This document shows positions 1 to 7,911 of a stretch of 64,000 nt of DNA, piece after piece. The stretch covers positions 3,676,001 to 3,740,000 of the forward strand of contig NZ_CP089928.1 in NCBI RefSeq assembly GCF_021290385.1. The letters are read 5' to 3'. Position 1 is the stretch's first letter, and each line of letters begins with the position of its first letter. The stretch comes from Microbulbifer sp. YPW16 (GTDB lineage: Bacteria; Pseudomonadota; Gammaproteobacteria; Pseudomonadales; Cellvibrionaceae). The translations under genes were made by a program, and so were the position numbers. The notes below the pieces were generated by a model. The model was not told where the DNA came from, made no database searches, and saw only the letters and a list, made by a program, of their open reading frames with translations.

Positions 1-9
1 GTTGCGGCA

Positions 10-525
10 TCAAGGTAAACCTCGCCTACAGCACTCTGCCTCGCCTGTGCCCGCCTCATTGGGAAGGCAGCAGTCAACGTGGCCGTCTGCACTATCTCCC
101 GTGGCGCTTAACGGGATACAGCAGGCTTCCTTCTGGGGGGCGGTGCTTTCAGTAAAAGTCTCGAGATCAGCCATGGTGTAGAAGTGCTCCCAGGCAATCC
201 CCTGGGGGTCAAACGTCCAATGTTTCTCGCTCCGTGCATAGCAGCAGGCCGTGTCGCCCTGATCGACAGCCGAAAAGCCAGAAGCGGAATCGGCGAGGGC
301 CCTGAGTTCCGACAGTTCCTCGGTGGAGTCGGCCTGTATACCGAAGTGGTTGATACCAATGGCATGGCCTCGGGAAGACAAAGCGAAGCTAAGTGGCGGG
401 TCCTCCAGCATCCACTTGGCGTAATCCGGTTTCTCTTTGTCCGGGGCCTGTCCAAATAACTTGCTGTAGAAAGTAATATTTCCGGCGAGATTATTGACCG
501 CGATGTGCACGTGAAAACGCTTCAT
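10..525 (-). CDS. arsI: ArsI-type C-As lyase (VOC/glyoxalase fold)
   Basis: 171-residue single-domain protein of the vicinal-oxygen-chelate superfamily, close to ArsI/CadI. ArsI is a cytosolic non-haem Fe(II) dioxygenase that cleaves the carbon-arsenic bond of trivalent organoarsenicals such as methylarsenite. The expected residues are present: His5/His7 on the first strand, His60 in GINHFG, the vicinal pair Cys94-Cys95 that binds trivalent arsenic in known ArsI proteins, and Glu113 in AWEHFY. The tail carries three more Cys-Cys pairs (135-136, 152-153, 165-166), which fits thiol metalloid binding. ATG start; the stop is complete at position 10. No other ars gene is visible, but the window ends just downstream, so an ars operon could continue outside. 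A cadmium-induced CadI role is the main alternative. Confidence 0.82.
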   Translation of the reverse strand: MKRFHVHIAVNNLAGNITFYSKLFGQAPDKEKPDYAKWMLEDPPLSFALSSRGHAIGINHFGIQADSTEELSELRALADSASGFSAVDQGDTACCYARSEKHWTFDPQGIAWEHFYTMADLETFTESTAPQKEACCIPLSATGDSADGHVDCCLPNEAGTGEAECCRRGLP

Positions 526-848
526 TTCCTGATCCTGTCAAAATTGAAGATAGCAATGCATCCTCTGCGATGCAGCCTTATAGACGGGAGATCTGGAAAA
601 GGTCGCAAAATTCCAGGCTGAGGGGTCTATATTTGCGCCGGCGGGACTGCCTATCCCGGAATTTCCTGCATGGCGTGGGTGACGCCGGCCCCCGCCCTCC
701 AGCCAGCAGGGTCGGGCAATTTCACCGGTCGTTTGGCCCCATGGCGGTGTGAGCCAGACCGTTATCGACCCTGGCTGCAATCATGTGATGGCGCGGCAAG
801 CCGCTGAACAAATTGAGTCGCGTAACGCAAGCGTGATTTACCCCGCGC
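526..848. other. intergenic region, no gene seen
   Basis: Gap of 323 bp between arsI and the amidohydrolase gene. Short open frames exist on both strands, but none has a ribosome-binding site or a recognisable product. The promoter for arsI should lie in its left part. No terminator-like hairpin with a T-tract was found. Confidence 0.5.
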
Positions 849-2306
849 TCAGATTTCCGGTTGTTGTTTTGTACGGGAGGCGAAGCGCTCCGCCTCGCTG
901 AGCAGTTGCCCTATTGCCGAGGACCCGTAAATTTCGCCGTTGAACAGGACGGTATGGATGTGGCGGGTGTTGGTAATGCTCTCCAGCGGGTTTGCCTCGA
1001 GCAGCACCAGGTCTGCGTATTTGCCTGCCTCTACAGTACCCAATTCACTGGAACGGCCGAAGTAGGCGGCCGGGTTGAGGGTGGCCGCGCGCAGTGCTTC
1101 CGCCGGCGACAGTCCCGCATCTGCCAACAGTGCCAGCTCTTCGTGCAAGCTGGACCCGGGGTATATCCCCCACCAGTTGGCATCGGTCCCGGCCAGTATG
1201 CCCACACCTGCCGCCTGCATCTCGTCAGTAACTCTTGCCAGTGCCGCCTGGAGCCATGCGGAGTCCGGCGATTCACCGAAGAAAGCCAGTTCCCACGCCT
1301 GCCAGTCTTTCCATTCCTTCAGGAGGGGAGCGGCGATATAGCGGTTATCAGGGTTGGCGGGCCAGGAGTGGACCCGCTCATGCCTGTACAGCACCAGGGT
1401 CGGCACATGCCAGGTCCCTTGCTCGACAAAGGTTTTGAAGAGCTTACGGCACTGTGAGGAATCATAGCGCCGGGCCATCTCCTTCAATGCGCTGTAAGCG
1501 GTATCTCCATTCAGCTGTTGCCGCAGGCGATCGCGGATTGCCGGCGATTGGCCGGCGCACTCCTCCAGTATGCCAAAGAGGTGCTCGATCGACTTCTGGC
1601 CGGCCCGGGCCGCTTCGGACGCCGTGATCGAGCGGGGCACGTGGCCGACCAGGTCCAGTTGGTGCTCGCGGGCGGCCTCCGCCAGGGCGAAGTATACCGG
1701 CCGCGGGACAAGGTTGTGGACCTTGATCATATCCACACCGCGCCCGGCCTCCATTGCCACGAATGACCGGGCTTCCTCGGCCGTGGCGGGCCTCCATGGA
1801 TCGTGCTCTTCCTGGTCAGGCGCCGAGGCACCGACGGTAAAGCTTGCCGCCGACAGCCGCGGGCCCACCTGGCGGTTGGCCAGAATATCCGCCTGCCACT
1901 GCCGAATGGTCGAGATAGGGGCATCGTATCGGGCACAGGGTTCGGGGCAGTCACCGAGCATGATGCGAATCCCGGTGACACCGTGGGCGATAAATACGGG
2001 CAGGATCGACTCTCTGCTGATGGTATCCGAGGCTGTATGGGTGTGCATGTCCCACAGCCCGGGGATCAGGTACTTTCCGCTCCCATCTATTATCTGCGCC
2101 CCGCGGGGAGTGGCTTGGCTGGATTTCTCCACCGACGCGATCTTGTCACCCTGAATAACTACATCCTTACCCGGCTCCACGATACCTCTTTCAACATTGA
2201 CCACGGTAACATCGCGGATGACTACCGGTGCGGGCATTGCAACCGCACACCCCGGGGGCGCGAACAGCAGGAAAGTGCTGAGCAAGCTGTAGAAATTGGC
2301 TCTCAC
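849..2306 (-). CDS. exported amidohydrolase family protein
   Basis: Metal-dependent amidohydrolase, about 485 residues, of the imidazolonepropionase/prolidase-like group that hydrolyses cyclic amides or peptides; the substrate is unknown. Signs of the family: an N-terminal beta-sandwich with GKYLIPGLWDMHTHT (the two His of the metal site near residues 88 and 90), a Lys in DMIKVHN, His in LVGHVPRS, and the catalytic Asp in AGTDANW near the end of the barrel. The C-terminal EAGKYADLVLLEANPL is typical. I place the start at a GTG (2306) because GGAG stands 7-8 bases before it and it puts a signal peptide (hydrophobic SLLSTFLLFAP, then small residues) at the very N-terminus. An upstream GTG at 2363 would add 19 residues with no ribosome-binding site. 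Probably periplasmic or envelope-attached. Confidence 0.8.
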   Translation of the reverse strand: MRANFYSLLSTFLLFAPPGCAVAMPAPVVIRDVTVVNVERGIVEPGKDVVIQGDKIASVEKSSQATPRGAQIIDGSGKYLIPGLWDMHTHTASDTISRESILPVFIAHGVTGIRIMLGDCPEPCARYDAPISTIRQWQADILANRQVGPRLSAASFTVGASAPDQEEHDPWRPATAEEARSFVAMEAGRGVDMIKVHNLVPRPVYFALAEAAREHQLDLVGHVPRSITASEAARAGQKSIEHLFGILEECAGQSPAIRDRLRQQLNGDTAYSALKEMARRYDSSQCRKLFKTFVEQGTWHVPTLVLYRHERVHSWPANPDNRYIAAPLLKEWKDWQAWELAFFGESPDSAWLQAALARVTDEMQAAGVGILAGTDANWWGIYPGSSLHEELALLADAGLSPAEALRAATLNPAAYFGRSSELGTVEAGKYADLVLLEANPLESITNTRHIHTVLFNGEIYGSSAIGQLLSEAERFASRTKQQPEI

Positions 2307-2632
2307 ACTGGTTCTCCGTTTCGGTGCTTCACACCCTGCCTGTGGCAGGAAGAAATCTGGCACGATCAGATTGTGCTGGTCTGCTGCGTGTGGGTGCTAC
2401 TAACTTCAGTAAGTAGGCCGTTATCCTGGATAACCTGGGGGCTTGGCCATAAAAACTGCGAAGCCCAGCCCGGGCATCCGGTTCCGGGCGTAACAGTGAC
2501 TCGACGATTTACTTATGGATCCTCCAGATCCTTCACTGACTTCCCTGGTATTATTGCTCCCAGCACTCTACTAACCGGGACTGGTGGACAATATCTTAAC
2601 CTGGCCTCAACAGTTCTTTATATCGCCTTCCT
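2307..2632. other. intergenic region, no gene seen
   Basis: Gap of 326 bp. A short dyad around 2467-2500 (CCCGGGCATCC facing GGTTCCGGGCG) is the only structure noticed. No convincing gene, terminator or promoter. Confidence 0.4.
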
Positions 2633-3112
2633 CTAGTTAGCCTCGGCTTCGAAAAGTGGTCTTCCTCTCAAATATATGATGCTAGAAATCAGTGTCGATA
2701 CAAGCGTTAATGCCAGGACAGAAATTACAACCCCTATTTTTGGTATCTCACCCTGAGGATAAAGGTCGCCTGGAATCGACGTGTGGGGCTGAGCTAGTAT
2801 GATGAATGCCGCTAGAGTGCAGGAAGTCGCATGGACGATGAGGACAAAGAAAAATGCTTCCCTATTTATCCTCAGGTTTTTATGCAAGGAGTTGCAGATT
2901 GCGAAAACTACAGGCCAAAATATCGTCATCAGCGCCATGGGTACTTGTATATCGAATAATCGATCAATTGGCACCTGGCTTTGACTTTCATCAAATAAGG
3001 CGAGCGGGGTGTCGAACACTAGATAATAGACCGACCGTCCCAGTATTATCAGGGCTACACAGAGGATAAGTAGCCGTGCGTTTTTCGGTTGAAGCAAATC
3101 CTTTATATTCAT
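2633..3112 (-). CDS. small four-helix membrane protein, unknown function
   Basis: 159 residues, mostly hydrophobic, with about four membrane segments (roughly 13-33, 56-76, 86-106, 124-148) and short polar loops. It starts MNIKDLLQPKN, much like the MDIKEKLRSLN start of the next gene, and the two have a similar length and helix layout. They may be distant paralogues or just similar in topology. No family motif recognised. Base composition is clearly more AT-rich than the housekeeping part of the window, suggesting acquired DNA. ATG start. Confidence 0.6.
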   Translation of the reverse strand: MNIKDLLQPKNARLLILCVALIILGRSVYYLVFDTPLALFDESQSQVPIDRLFDIQVPMALMTIFWPVVFAICNSLHKNLRINREAFFFVLIVHATSCTLAAFIILAQPHTSIPGDLYPQGEIPKIGVVISVLALTLVSTLISSIIYLRGRPLFEAEAN

Positions 3113-3188
3113 TTCATTTCGTCCTTAATGACGGAGCTTCTACTCTGATGATACGGGGAACACTATTGGATAGCGTGGTGCCCCACTT

Positions 3189-3647
3189 TTAATCAGGGGG
3201 GGGGGTGGTTGCTACGTTATCAGGCTCGCTTGAGTAGCCATAGTAAAACGGTATTGTTAACAGTGAAAATACTACATTGATAACCACAGCGGTTTGAATC
3301 CCAGAAGTTAATTCTCCCTCTAGAATCTCTGCGAATACTGCGCCAAGGCATAAAACCAGGAGCGAGACAGTCATACCGTATATTAGTGATGAATTAATCG
3401 CCAATTCATTAATTTCTTTGTTGTGTGTAAGTCTGATGGTAAGAGCGATGATGCCATTAAAGAAAATGAATGGAATACTCACTGCAAGGCTAATTAAAAT
3501 GATTTCCAAAGGTGATGAGGCCTGGAGTAGTTCTATATAAAAAACATATAGTGCAAAGGATGCAGGTGCTACCATCAGGACAATGATTATTGTTAAAAAC
3601 GCGTAATCGCCACGGTTAAGTGATCTTAACTTCTCTTTGATGTCCAT
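3189..3647 (-). CDS. small four-helix membrane protein, unknown function
   Basis: 152 residues with about four membrane segments (roughly 15-38, 46-70, 86-108, 120-138) and a Pro-rich C-terminal tail (TTPPPD). The N-terminus MDIKEKLRSLNRGD resembles that of the neighbour downstream, 76 bp away on the same strand, so the two may be co-transcribed. AT-rich relative to the core genes. No domain recognised, so no function is proposed. Confidence 0.6.
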   Translation of the reverse strand: MDIKEKLRSLNRGDYAFLTIIIVLMVAPASFALYVFYIELLQASSPLEIILISLAVSIPFIFFNGIIALTIRLTHNKEINELAINSSLIYGMTVSLLVLCLGAVFAEILEGELTSGIQTAVVINVVFSLLTIPFYYGYSSEPDNVATTPPPD

Positions 3648-3864
3648 TGTGGTGCAGTGGTCGAGCCGGCCGTCTATAACGGCTGCGCTAAAGATCCTGT
3701 CAGGTAAAATTTAAGAAGAGGTGCGATACGCTAAAGATTTTGTGCCGTCTTTTCCCATGCTGATTATTGCTTCAGTCATGTTTAAGCCATGTCTTCCGTT
3801 TCGGCCATGCGGGGTTTTGGGCATACGATTTTATAGTGCATGGACCATCTTTTGCCGAGGACTA

Positions 3865-4482
3865 TCACCTCCGGATACCTTTGTAATGCCCATTCATACC
3901 GTCCTGGAAGTACTCTACCCTGGTTTGCACAATGTGGTCATGAATGCAGCGCTTGTCCGCCCGAAAAATGAACAGTTTGTTGATAACGTCTAAAGGGGAG
4001 AAGACCGCAAAAGCCGTCTTGAGCAAAGGCCGGTAGAAAATGAGCGTATCAAAATCGGGCATCTTGCCCTCCATATCCCGAATGGAGATGCCGAGTATTT
4101 TCTTGCCTACTGTTTGTCCCCTTTCTAGCAGCAGTGAACTATTGATCAATAGAAAGGCGAGGTAGCCATATGTGAGCAGGAACAGCGGATACATCACCGG
4201 GTTATTCTCCGCGTATTTCGTGCCAACAAGGATGGCCACCGGTATGAAGGCGACCATAATGACAAGTCCGTCAAGAAAGGCAGCCAGCAAACGCTCGGTC
4301 CGGCCGGCAGTGCCTACTTTCGGGACCGGCACTTCTTCCGGGTGGGAGCGCTTTCTCTGTTCGATCCTGTGCAGTATCTCCCGGGCCCGTTCCGGGTAGA
4401 TATCCTTGTTCACACCGGAGTAGGCTTCCTGTAGCTGCTGGAAGTTATATTTTTTGAAATCAGGACAGCTATCCATTTCCAT
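3865..4482 (-). CDS. RDD family membrane protein
   Basis: 205 residues. The first 55 form a soluble, charged N-terminal region (MDSCPDFKKYNFQQL...). An RDD domain follows from about residue 58: RTERLLAAFLDGLVIM opens the first membrane helix with the family Arg and Asp, a second helix lies near 98-118, and RGQTVGKKILGISI is the typical loop before the C-terminal helix. The end DKRCIHDHIVQTRV carries the usual Asp/His cluster. RDD proteins are poorly understood; some have been linked to ion transport. Same strand as its neighbours, with a 217 bp gap to the next gene upstream. Confidence 0.8.
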   Translation of the reverse strand: MEMDSCPDFKKYNFQQLQEAYSGVNKDIYPERAREILHRIEQRKRSHPEEVPVPKVGTAGRTERLLAAFLDGLVIMVAFIPVAILVGTKYAENNPVMYPLFLLTYGYLAFLLINSSLLLERGQTVGKKILGISIRDMEGKMPDFDTLIFYRPLLKTAFAVFSPLDVINKLFIFRADKRCIHDHIVQTRVEYFQDGMNGHYKGIRR

Positions 4483-4621
4483 TGCCTGTTTAGCTTTTTA
4501 TTCTTAATTATTCATTATCGTACAACAGTTTTGATATCGGCTGTATATAAACATGTCCGATAAATAGTCTTATCGCCCAGAGCCAGAATGCTGGCCTGGA
4601 TCGGCAAACTCTACTGTAAAG

Positions 4622-5425
4622 TCACGCATGTTCTTCTACCTTGGATGTGCTCGTTCGGCGCTTGGCTTTGGGTTTGGTGCGCTTCACTCGATAGGCGATC
4701 TGGTTGCCATTGCCTTCCTTTTTCGTGATTTCCAGCTTTCCTTTCAAATTCTCCAATAGCTGCGAGAACTTGGCGGCCCCGTAGGAGCGCGGGTCGAAAT
4801 CCGGCATCGAGCGCTTCAGGAAGCTCCCTGCCGCAGAGGCGTTGGCCCAGCCGCTATCGTCCTGGAACTGCTCCCAGGCCTTGGTGAGTAGCGGGATCAG
4901 CTCTTCCGGATCACTCTGGCCCTTCCTGGCTGCCGGTGCTTTCTGCTTGTCCGCTGCCTTCGACTCTGCGGGCTCGTCATCGCCGCCCAGATTTTCGGTG
5001 AAGATAAAGTCATCACAGGAGTTGCGGAAGGAAATAGGCGTCTTGCGTTCGCCGACGCCGAACACGAACATCTCGTCCTCGCGCAGGCGGGCGGCCAGTT
5101 TGGTGAAGTCGCTGTCACTGGAGACCAGGGCGAAGGCATCAAAGCGCTTGGAGTAGAGCAGGTCCATGGCATCGATGATCATCGAGGCATCCGTGGAGTT
5201 CTTGCCGGTGGTGTAGGCGAATTGCTGCACCGGCTGGATGGCCAGCTCGTTGAGGGATTTCTTCCAGTTCTTCAGGTTGTCGCTGGACCAGTCGCCATAG
5301 GCACGCTTGATGACGATATGGCCGTGTGCGGAAATCTCGTCCAGGATCGCCTTGACCTTGGAATACTGGGCATTGTCCGCATCGATCAAAACAGCGATTT
5401 TCTTGTGGTCATCGAGGTCTTTCAT
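4622..5425 (-). CDS. NYN (PIN-like) domain protein with C-terminal LOTUS/OST-HTH region
   Basis: 267 residues. Residues 8-145 are a NYN domain (LabA/DUF88-like, PIN-type RNase fold): KIAVLIDADNAQ gives the first acidic residues, NSTDASMIIDAMDLL the central Asp pair, and ALVSSDSDFTKLA the last acidic cluster expected in a metal-binding nuclease site. A Lys/Ala-rich linker follows, then about 185-250 looks like an OST-HTH/LOTUS winged helix (SGWANASAAGSFLKRSMPDF...YGAAKFSQLLE), a putative RNA-binding module. The tail is basic (KRTKPKAKRRTST). It is likely an RNA-processing or regulatory protein; the target is unknown. It sits at the left edge of the accessory block. Confidence 0.82.
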   Translation of the reverse strand: MKDLDDHKKIAVLIDADNAQYSKVKAILDEISAHGHIVIKRAYGDWSSDNLKNWKKSLNELAIQPVQQFAYTTGKNSTDASMIIDAMDLLYSKRFDAFALVSSDSDFTKLAARLREDEMFVFGVGERKTPISFRNSCDDFIFTENLGGDDEPAESKAADKQKAPAARKGQSDPEELIPLLTKAWEQFQDDSGWANASAAGSFLKRSMPDFDPRSYGAAKFSQLLENLKGKLEITKKEGNGNQIAYRVKRTKPKAKRRTSTSKVEEHA

Positions 5426-5490
5426 TGCCTTCCTTGCTCCTGTTATTCCGGGCGCTCAATCAGTAGGGGTTGGTTAATGATTCCTTACCT

Positions 5491-5523
5491 GCCAAAATCC
5501 AACTCTGACCCCAATTATTTTTC
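5491..5523 (+). repeat. short interspersed repeat, copy 1
   Basis: GCCAAAAT, five variable bases, then CTCTGACCCCAATTATT. Two further copies lie at about 6839-6871 and 6899-6926 in the same orientation. Similar sequence is often left beside small IS200-like or RAYT transposase genes in marine gammaproteobacteria (from memory); no such gene is present here. Confidence 0.6.
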
Positions 5524-5596
5524 TACTTTGAATCCATGGGTGTATCGAGTTTGGCGGAGCTGTGCACGAATTCTCCTGGCCGTGCCTGGAGTTGAT

Positions 5597-6112
5597 TCAA
5601 GCTTCTCCATTGGCCCTGGCAATGATCTCGGGCACCAAATCAGCAGGAAACAGCGATTTGGACAAGTACTGCCGGCCGCCGGATTTGGCCACCAGAATCA
5701 GTCCCAAATCGGTTTCAATGACGCGCTCTATATCAGGCCACAATAGCGCTGTTTGCGTATGGGCTGTCTGGGTCTGGATACCGTGATCATCTACAGTTAA
5801 TTGCACTTCGGCGCCCGCACCCTTGCCCCACATCTGCCGTGTCAACCACCAGGCGCGCCGGAATCGAATATGCAGCAGCTCCAGAATCGCTAAAGCGATC
5901 AATATGTAACCGGCGACCTTGGGCTGCTCTGTGAACGACAGTATGCCAGCACCGGCAGCAAACAGTAATAGCGGGAACAGGTAGTTGGGTTTGGCACCTT
6001 TACCGTGGGGCAAAGACTGATCGAAACACTCGGCAAGGTATTCGCGGGATAGCGTAAATTGGGTATTAAACGGTTGCACGGGAGCCACGGGTTGTATTTG
6101 GTTGCCTGTCAT
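5597..6112 (-). CDS. YcxB-like membrane protein
   Basis: 171 residues from the ATG at 6112 (a TTG at 6169 would add 19 residues and is less likely). Two adjacent membrane helices (about 46-62 and 66-84) are followed by RRAWWLTRQMW and a soluble C-terminal domain of beta character: AEVQLTVDDHGIQTQTAHTQTALLWPDIERVIETDLGLILV. This layout matches the YcxB-like family, whose C-terminal domain resembles a PH fold; function unknown. The final SLFPADLVPEIIARANGEA is also typical. No clear ribosome-binding site (an AAGG lies rather far upstream). Confidence 0.6.
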   Translation of the reverse strand: MTGNQIQPVAPVQPFNTQFTLSREYLAECFDQSLPHGKGAKPNYLFPLLLFAAGAGILSFTEQPKVAGYILIALAILELLHIRFRRAWWLTRQMWGKGAGAEVQLTVDDHGIQTQTAHTQTALLWPDIERVIETDLGLILVAKSGGRQYLSKSLFPADLVPEIIARANGEA

Positions 6113-6258
6113 GTCTGAAGTTATACCTTGCCCCAGGGATTGTAGAAAGGTGTTTTGGGACTTCTCCAACCCTGGTGGGCGAGGAACACAGCCGCGAGGG
6201 ACGACATTCCCAGTACGCCGCCAACACCAGCTCGCTGGTGTGCCCTTGCTTGGCCTCG

Positions 6259-6648
6259 TCAGGAAGATCTCCAGATGCTACTGGCAGAATAAGCATACTT
6301 ATATAAGCCCCAGAAATAGGGAATCATCAGAGCAGATACCACCAAATATCCGACCAGGGCTTGCACTACGCTTACCTCTTGCGCTGCAGATGCAATATCT
6401 TTGTCTAAAAGCGGCATAGCCAGCACACTAATGACAAGCAACACAAAATAGATCTGCCAGAACCTCTGTGATATGTACCTTTTTCCTCTTGCTCGGCCCC
6501 AGATCGCATATAGGCCAAAGTATGTCAGAACAATTAAAGGAAGATCTTTTATAAAATCAACTGGTTGATAGGCCCCCGACAGTCCTAAGATAAGTTTATT
6601 GCCAATCCCCAGTGCAACTATCAGTAGGGTATAGATGAAAATTATCAT
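6259..6648 (-). CDS. small membrane protein, likely the leftmost cassette gene
   Basis: 129 residues with four predicted helices (about 1-20, 34-50, 65-82, 95-115), no known domain. The ATG at 6648 is preceded by AAAGGAAC and, about 20 bases upstream on the minus strand, by GACGTTAGGC, a good match to the attC R' core GTTRRRY. The gene therefore begins where a cassette gene normally begins after an attC recombination point. No intact attC follows its stop codon, so it may be the last, decayed cassette of the array. Confidence 0.55.
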   Translation of the reverse strand: MIIFIYTLLIVALGIGNKLILGLSGAYQPVDFIKDLPLIVLTYFGLYAIWGRARGKRYISQRFWQIYFVLLVISVLAMPLLDKDIASAAQEVSVVQALVGYLVVSALMIPYFWGLYKYAYSASSIWRSS

Positions 6649-6838
6649 GGAAGTTCCTTTTTTCTTGCCTAACGTCTTGGTGGGCCGGCGGTACGGAGCA
6701 GTGCACAGTACCGGTGGGCTCAGGATCGGATTCTGGTTGCCTGTGATTCTTTTGTATGTATTTAAGAGCCCCAGGGTTAGTCACATAAGTGTGGCCAGAT
6801 CAGGCTTAAGGCACGCTCTTATTCTGAGTAATCCAGTG

Positions 6839-6871
6839 CCAAAATGTTGATCTGACCCCAATTATTATTGG
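6839..6871 (+). repeat. short interspersed repeat, copy 2
   Basis: GCCAAAATGTTGATCTGACC followed by CCAATTATTATT; shares the 15 bp core CTGACCCCAATTATT with copies 1 and 3. Confidence 0.6.
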
Positions 6872-6898
6872 CTTTAATCTGGCGGGTTAGATTGGGTG

Positions 6899-6926
6899 TC
6901 AAAATTTTACTCTGACCCCAATTATT
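6899..6926 (+). repeat. short interspersed repeat, copy 3
   Basis: GTCAAAATTTTACTCTGACC followed by CCAATTATT. It abuts the truncated attC at 6927-6970, which suggests that the element carrying the repeat replaced part of that attC. Confidence 0.6.
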
Positions 6927-6965
6927 CCGGAGGGTCGCAGGCCCGGAGCAAATTGCCCGGCCTTG

Positions 6966-7430
6966 TTATGCATTGCCAGCGGACTCCATTTTAGACTCGA
7001 TGAATTCAATTAAATCTTCTAGGTTTTCGGTATGAGTAGAGATATATACCTTACCATGCTTTCCAGCGCTCGCTACGACTGCCTCTATCCCGTTATTACT
7101 GAATGGGTAAAGTTCTTTAATCTCTGAAAGAGGGATGCTATTTGTAAGAAACCAATAGTTCCGTCCAATTAGATTTTCATTTTCGATTCTTATAGATGCA
7201 AATCTGAATGCCGCAGCTATTAAAAAACCGAACACAGCAGAGAATGCAAATATACCTAAGAAAAATAAAGGTAGCTGCCATAGTGCGACATGCTCAAATG
7301 TCTTTTCTAAATTGAAACCCGAAGCAAAAAGCCTCGCTATGAAAACGAATGTAACAGGTATGGATATTGCCATACTCATAAACTTCGTAAGCTTCTTGCC
7401 CAGCCCTATCCAGTCTACTTGGTACTTCAC
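6966..7430 (-). CDS. integron cassette gene: membrane protein, PH-like tail
   Basis: 154 residues. Two membrane helices (about 19-38 and 52-75) are followed by a soluble part, RIENENLIGRNYWFLTNSIPLSEIKELYPFSNNG, which resembles the small PH-like domains of bacterial two-helix membrane proteins. No named family is certain. The stop codon (6966-6968) lies inside the attC remnant downstream, and the ATG follows the attC at 7446-7529 by 15 bases, so the gene is a cassette. AT-rich composition. Confidence 0.65.
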   Translation of the reverse strand: MKYQVDWIGLGKKLTKFMSMAISIPVTFVFIARLFASGFNLEKTFEHVALWQLPLFFLGIFAFSAVFGFLIAAAFRFASIRIENENLIGRNYWFLTNSIPLSEIKELYPFSNNGIEAVVASAGKHGKVYISTHTENLEDLIEFIESKMESAGNA

Positions 7431-7445
7431 TAAGCCTCCTTTGAT

Positions 7446-7529
7446 GCATAACGCCGCGGTTTGGGGCTGACATGGAGCGCCAGCGGAATGGCAGTCCCAG
7501 CCGAAGGCGACAACACCGCCTTGTTATGT
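7446..7529 (-). other. attC recombination site (cassette boundary)
   Basis: 84 bp imperfect palindrome. On the minus strand it begins ACATAACAAGGCGG and ends CGCGGCGTTATGC. Internal arms GGGGCTGACAT and ATGGCAGTCCC pair with one bulged base, the hallmark of attC folding. It lies between two short minus-strand genes, with the stop of the upstream gene inside it. Confidence 0.75.
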
Positions 7530-7883
7530 GTGTTTTGCCCGAAACTCTCTCTCATCAATCTCCGCCTGTTTTTCGATCTTGCGAACACCTTCAACTACTG
7601 CCTCGATCGATTTGGCCCCTTTTAGCAAAAGGCTAAATTGGGAGCATTTCTCCGCTAGATCATCGACTTCGAATAGTGCACCGCTTTCCCAGAACTCTTC
7701 GGGAAGAAAACCTCTTCTATATGGGGCATCTATATCTCGGTTGATTGCTTTATTTATTAGGGAAGAAGCCCGACTTAGTATATTTTTGGCCTCTATATAT
7801 GAGTCAGAGTATTTGACCAATAATGACTTAAATTCCGAGGCAACTTGAGACAGCTCGTTTTTATTAATCTTCTCGCTAAACAT
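7524..7883 (-). CDS. integron cassette gene, unknown soluble protein
   Basis: 119 residues, no signal peptide or membrane segment, mostly helical and highly charged (SEKINKNELSQVASEFKSLL...AVVEGVRKIEKQAEIDEREF). No family recognised. The TAA stop (7524-7526) overlaps the attC downstream, and the ATG lies 18 bases past the CGTTATG core at 7901-7908, as usual for a cassette. That upstream attC is interrupted by the insertion sequence that follows. Confidence 0.6.
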   Translation of the reverse strand: MFSEKINKNELSQVASEFKSLLVKYSDSYIEAKNILSRASSLINKAINRDIDAPYRRGFLPEEFWESGALFEVDDLAEKCSQFSLLLKGAKSIEAVVEGVRKIEKQAEIDEREFRAKHT

Positions 7884-7911
7884 CCTGAACTCTCATAGAC
7901 ACATAACGAGC

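Larger units (their letters stand above)
6649..6965. other. two attC remnants separated by interspersed repeats
   Basis: 317 bp without a gene. On the minus strand the right end reads GCATAACAAGGCCGGGC (6954-6970), the 5' part of an attC directly at the stop of the upstream cassette gene. The left end reads GACGTTAGGC (6667-6676), an attC 3' core in front of the gene at 6648. The two halves do not pair with each other and are too far apart for one attC. The interspersed repeats at 6839-6871 and 6899-6926 lie between them, so an insertion or deletion probably destroyed two attC sites. Confidence 0.55.
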
